A model generated the notes under the pieces. It was not told the DNA's origin. It saw nothing but the letters and a program-made list of their open reading frames with translations, and searched no databases. Shown here piece by piece: positions 30,680 to 32,850 of a stretch of 32,850 nucleotides of DNA (positions are counted from its first letter, which is position 1; each line of letters starts with the position of its first letter). The DNA comes from an uncultured Lachnospiraceae bacterium (GTDB lineage: Bacteria; Bacillota; Clostridia; Lachnospirales; Lachnospiraceae), in NCBI GenBank assembly GCA_900546325.1, contig URCR01000033.1, positions 1 to 32,850 of the forward strand, in the 5' to 3' direction. Both the position numbers and the translations under genes were made by a program.

Positions 30680-31049
30680 CATCGACACATGAGAAAAATT
30701 GTTCATGTAAAAGTTCAAATTCTTCATGTGAGTCCCAATGTCCTTTTTCGATGTTCTTAGAAAATACTTTCAAGAGTTCTCGTGTTTTTGGAGTGGAATA
30801 GGTCATTGCTTGATATATAGCGGAAAGAATTTTCCGGATAGGCTCTTCGCCCTCCATGACAGTAGCGTGATATAGGACAGAAAAAGATTCTGCGAAATCA
30901 TTATATGCCTTGCGTTTGGCGTTTTGAAAAACATCAAGTTTTTTCAACTTAACGTCTGCGTATCGGTTTATAAAAGTAGTTATTGTTGGTGCGATAATTG
31001 CTGATATCGCAGCAATTAAAGCTGCGTTTACAGTAAAAGAGTTGTCCAT
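30648..31049 (-). CDS. Membrane-anchored protein antisense to the early operon
   Basis: A 133-residue protein with one N-terminal hydrophobic helix (AALIAAISAIIAPTITTFI, about residues 9-27). A helical, charged cytoplasmic part (VKLKKLDVFQNAKRKAYNDF onward) follows and is probably a coiled coil. ATG 31049 is preferred because AAAGGA stands 10 bp upstream; the ATG 18 bp earlier has none. It is transcribed against the early operon from a gap it shares with the antirepressor, so it may be made in the lysogen. The layout suits a superinfection-exclusion or defence gene, but no family is recognised. Confidence 0.7.
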   Translation of the reverse strand: MDNSFTVNAALIAAISAIIAPTITTFINRYADVKLKKLDVFQNAKRKAYNDFAESFSVLYHATVMEGEEPIRKILSAIYQAMTYSTPKTRELLKVFSKNIEKGHWDSHEEFELLHEQFFSCVDAMKSELYKVK

Positions 31050-31060
31050 TATGTAAAATC

Positions 31061-31114
31061 CTTTCATTTAATTTATGAAAGAATTTTATCATAATTTGAA
31101 AAATATTTCAAATT
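31061..31114. promoter_or_regulatory. Two palindromes before the antirepressor gene
   Basis: CTTTCAT/ATGAAAG (31061-31081, 7-bp spacer) and AATTTGAAA/TTTCAAATT (31093-31114, 4-bp loop) are perfect inverted repeats between divergent genes. The first contains the same TTTCA and TGAAA ends as the switch operators, but with 9 instead of 7 bases between them. The second sits just before the antirepressor's AAGGAGG. Confidence 0.5.
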
Positions 31115-31129
31115 AAATAAGGAGGAATA

Positions 31130-31885
31130 ATGAACGAATTAATAAAAATTAATTATGACACAGAACACCCGACAGTGTCGGCAAGAGATTTGCATGAGGG
31201 TTTGGAGATTACTGAAAGATTCCAGTCATGGTTCAACAGACAATTACAGTATGGATTCCAAGAATCTATTGATTATGTAGGGCGTAAAGAATTTAACACC
31301 CTAGCAAGACAAGAATTGCAAGACTACGAAATTTCCGTAGACATGGCAAAACAAATCTGTATGCTTCAACGTTCCGAGAAAGGAAGACAGTATCGCCAGT
31401 ATTTCCTCGACCTCGAGAAAGCATGGAACACTCCAGAGCAGGTAATGGCAAGAGCCTTAAAGATGGCAGGGAAGACGATTGACAGCCTAAAAGACAGATG
31501 TAAGTTCCTCGGAGGACAAGTTGTAGAGCAGCAGAAGCTGATCGAGGAAATGACACCGAAAGCAAATTATGTTGACCATATTCTAGAATCAAAGTCACTG
31601 GTGGCTACAACGCAGATCGCAAAAGACTATGGAATGTCTGCAATACGGTTCAATCAGATTCTAAACAGCTTAAAAATCCAGTATAAGGTCAATAAACAGT
31701 GGGTGCTTTATTCAAAATATCAGAATTGTGGGTATGTACATAGTAAGACAATCGATATTACAAGAAGCAATGGAGATCCGGATGTGACAATGCAGACACA
31801 GTGGACGCAGAAAGGTCGGCTCTTCTTGTATGAGGAACTTAAGAAAAATGATATTTATCCGGTGATCGAGCAGGAAGTGGCGTAG
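31130..31885 (+). CDS. Phage antirepressor (AntA/AntB N-terminal and KilAC C-terminal domains)
   Basis: A 251-residue DNA-binding or repressor-binding protein. The N-terminal AntA/AntB domain shows TVSARDLHEGLEITERFQSW and IDYVGRKEF, then ISVDMAKQICMLQRSEKGRQ. A central coiled coil (about residues 115-140) leads into the KilAC domain, with LVATTQIAKDYGMSAIRFNQ and TQKGRLFLYEELKK. AAGGAGG precedes the ATG. Antirepressors of this type relieve prophage repression or drive early lytic genes. A paired palindrome region upstream suggests it is controlled separately from the Cro-like gene. Confidence 0.93.
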   Translation: MNELIKINYDTEHPTVSARDLHEGLEITERFQSWFNRQLQYGFQESIDYVGRKEFNTLARQELQDYEISVDMAKQICMLQRSEKGRQYRQYFLDLEKAWNTPEQVMARALKMAGKTIDSLKDRCKFLGGQVVEQQKLIEEMTPKANYVDHILESKSLVATTQIAKDYGMSAIRFNQILNSLKIQYKVNKQWVLYSKYQNCGYVHSKTIDITRSNGDPDVTMQTQWTQKGRLFLYEELKKNDIYPVIEQEVA

Positions 31886-31926
31886 TTGTTCAAAACAACA
31901 CATACGAAAGCGGGGTGAGAGAAGAT

Positions 31927-32220
31927 ATGGAAGAAGATATCAATGTAGTATTAGATGAAGAGTTGAGTAACTGTATTCAGAAACTCAGAAATGCAACATT
32001 AGGATATGAAGTTAGGACGTTCATCACGGAATACGAAGAGCTGATGTTCAAAAAAGCGGATATGATAACACAGGCATTTATAAGAGATAATAAGCCAATC
32101 CAGAGAACAAAAAGTGAAGTTTTCGTGAAATATGAAAGAAAAATACAGCATTTAATTGTTCTCCAGATTGTGCAGGGGATTTCCATTATTTTATTAGCTA
32201 TGTCTTTAATAACGCAATGA
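31927..32220 (+). CDS. Small tail-anchored protein of unknown function
   Basis: A 97-residue acidic-to-basic helical protein ending in one hydrophobic segment (LIVLQIVQGISIILLAMSLI), so it is probably anchored by its C-terminus with most of the chain in the cytoplasm. ATG 31927 is chosen for the GGTGAG 7 bp upstream; an in-frame GTG at 31915 overlaps that site. It follows the antirepressor by 41 bp in the same direction. Its last 23 bp overlap the convergent next gene. No family recognised. Confidence 0.65.
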   Translation: MEEDINVVLDEELSNCIQKLRNATLGYEVRTFITEYEELMFKKADMITQAFIRDNKPIQRTKSEVFVKYERKIQHLIVLQIVQGISIILLAMSLITQ

Positions 32221-32530
32221 TAGAAACAGCTAAAACAGCTAAGGAGATAAGTGTTGGAATCAAGAATTTTAATAATTCTATATGTTTTGCGTGTTTAGTT
32301 TTTAGCAACATGGAGTCATGTTCTTTTAAAGCAGCACGTCCAAGTTCCGTAATTGTCATTTGTGCAGAAGACTCTAATTTAATTAATCCGTGTTTTTCCA
32401 ATTCTTCTATACGATCATCTATAGTAGGGGCAGTAAAGAAAAAGGAAGCTGGTGTTCTTCCTGGATTTTGCAGGATTGATTCTAAAGTTTGGAATTCGTC
32501 TTCAGTGATATTTTCAAAAAGTGACTTCAT
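32198..32530 (-). CDS. Winged-helix-like tail-anchored protein antisense to early genes
   Basis: A 110-residue protein. Residues about 30-70 (RIEELEKHGLIKLESSAQMT then ITELGRAAL) look like a winged helix with its turn and wing, and the C-terminus holds one membrane helix (LLKFLIPTLISLAVLAVSII). AAAGGAG stands 6 bp before the ATG at 32530. It converges with the previous tail-anchored gene and overlaps its 3' end by 23 bp. A membrane-tethered HTH could sense and signal at the membrane; this is inference. Confidence 0.65.
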   Translation of the reverse strand: MKSLFENITEDEFQTLESILQNPGRTPASFFFTAPTIDDRIEELEKHGLIKLESSAQMTITELGRAALKEHDSMLLKTKHAKHIELLKFLIPTLISLAVLAVSIIALLKT

Positions 32531-32639
32531 AAAATGCTCCTTTCCTATTTACTCAGGCATGGCAGTGCCTTGTAGGTAAATTATAGGAGATACGGAAGCA
32601 AATGACAATAAAGATTCAAAAAAGAAAGAGGTGAAAAGA

Positions 32640-32798
32640 ATGCTAAAACACTTAACAGACAAAGATCTGAAAGAAGGTAAAGAACTGATTCAGATCTTAG
32701 AAGATCTACCAGAGTCAGATATGAAGCAAATTATCATTTATGCAAGCGCATTAAAGGATAGACAGCTTGTGGAAAATTCTAGCAGAAAGGCGGGGTAA
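32640..32798 (+). CDS. Small hypothetical phage protein
   Basis: A 52-residue frame, MLKHLTDKDLKEGKELIQIL followed by EDLPESDMKQIIIYASALKD, with GAGGTG before the ATG. It is highly helical and charged, like small proteins common in phage early regions. After its stop only an 11-codon frame (32804-32839) remains before the window ends. No function can be given. Confidence 0.6.
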   Translation: MLKHLTDKDLKEGKELIQILEDLPESDMKQIIIYASALKDRQLVENSSRKAG

Positions 32799-32850
32799 TA
32801 TAAATGGGAGCTACAAAGAATTTGGTTCAGGTGATTTAGAAAATATACTT

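Larger units (their letters stand above)
26737..32850. mobile_element. Left end of a prophage or phage-like integrative element
   Basis: From left to right it holds a tyrosine integrase, cargo genes, the ImmA-type protease and XRE repressor on the minus strand, a Cro-like gene in the opposite direction, an antirepressor, and small early genes. This is the standard lysogeny module of Firmicute temperate phages. No replication, packaging or structural gene is reached before the window ends, so a conjugative element cannot be fully ruled out. The left boundary is placed at the repeat next to the integrase stop and may be off by some tens of bases. Confidence 0.75.

Noticed and set aside
32804..32839. 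11-codon frame at the window end
   Set aside because: Too short to support; it may be a frame error or the leader of a gene outside the window.
1..32850. CRISPR arrays, rRNA genes, insertion-sequence transposases
   Set aside because: Looked for by eye on both strands; no regularly spaced repeats, rRNA segments or DDE transposase motifs were found.

Overview
The window looks like a chromosomal segment of a low-to-mid GC Firmicute, most likely a gut Lachnospiraceae (Clostridia). Reasons: the fusA-tuf pair, the murB-rapZ-whiA-crh-like cluster, class II fructose-bisphosphate aldolase, a type III glutamine synthetase, strong AGGAGG-type ribosome binding sites, and A-rich promoters with intrinsic terminators. 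The genus cannot be fixed from the sequence alone. Two accessory blocks interrupt an otherwise ordinary housekeeping backbone.

Backbone, part 1 (1-7061): the 3' end of fusA, tuf with its own promoter, an alanine/glycine:cation symporter behind a long leader that resembles a degraded glycine riboswitch, ogt overlapping a HAD phosphatase, a 14-helix MOP-type (SpoVB/MurJ-like) flippase, and the first 13 codons of an N-acetylmuramoyl-L-alanine amidase.

Accessory block 1 (about 7060-13634): a 6.57 kb element carrying a large serine recombinase sits inside the amidase gene. The amidase lacks a signal peptide and ends in a SPOR domain, like the sporulation mother-cell lysis enzyme CwlC. Joining the two halves restores an uninterrupted 264-codon reading frame. 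The cargo is a MacB-like ABC exporter, a divergent HxlR-type regulator, a nitroreductase and an EFR1-type flavodoxin-ferredoxin. A shared CAAGTAC/GTACTTG operator appears to tie them together. A 46-codon ORF overlaps the start of the recombinase gene. The arrangement recalls skin/SPbeta-type intervening elements that split sporulation genes.

Backbone, part 2 (13635-26680): the rest of the amidase, a sigma-70-like protein lacking promoter-recognition regions, a CNNM/CBS (hemolysin C-like) membrane protein divergent from murB-rapZ-whiA-crh-like, a lipid kinase overlapping a sodium:neurotransmitter-type symporter, tRNA-Glu(CTC), a gene remnant, fba, and glnN. The HPr-like protein has Glu at position 15 instead of the phosphorylatable His and keeps Ser46, so it is a Crh-type regulator rather than a PTS phosphocarrier.

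Accessory block 2 (about 26737 to the window end): the left end of a prophage or related integrative element. It has a tyrosine integrase, a possible small structured RNA, a Uma2-type protein, a lipoprotein, an ImmA/IrrE protease with its XRE repressor, three matching operators over divergent promoters, a Cro-like protein, an AntA/KilAC antirepressor, and several small membrane-anchored proteins of unknown role, two of them antisense to the early operon. The right end lies outside the window.
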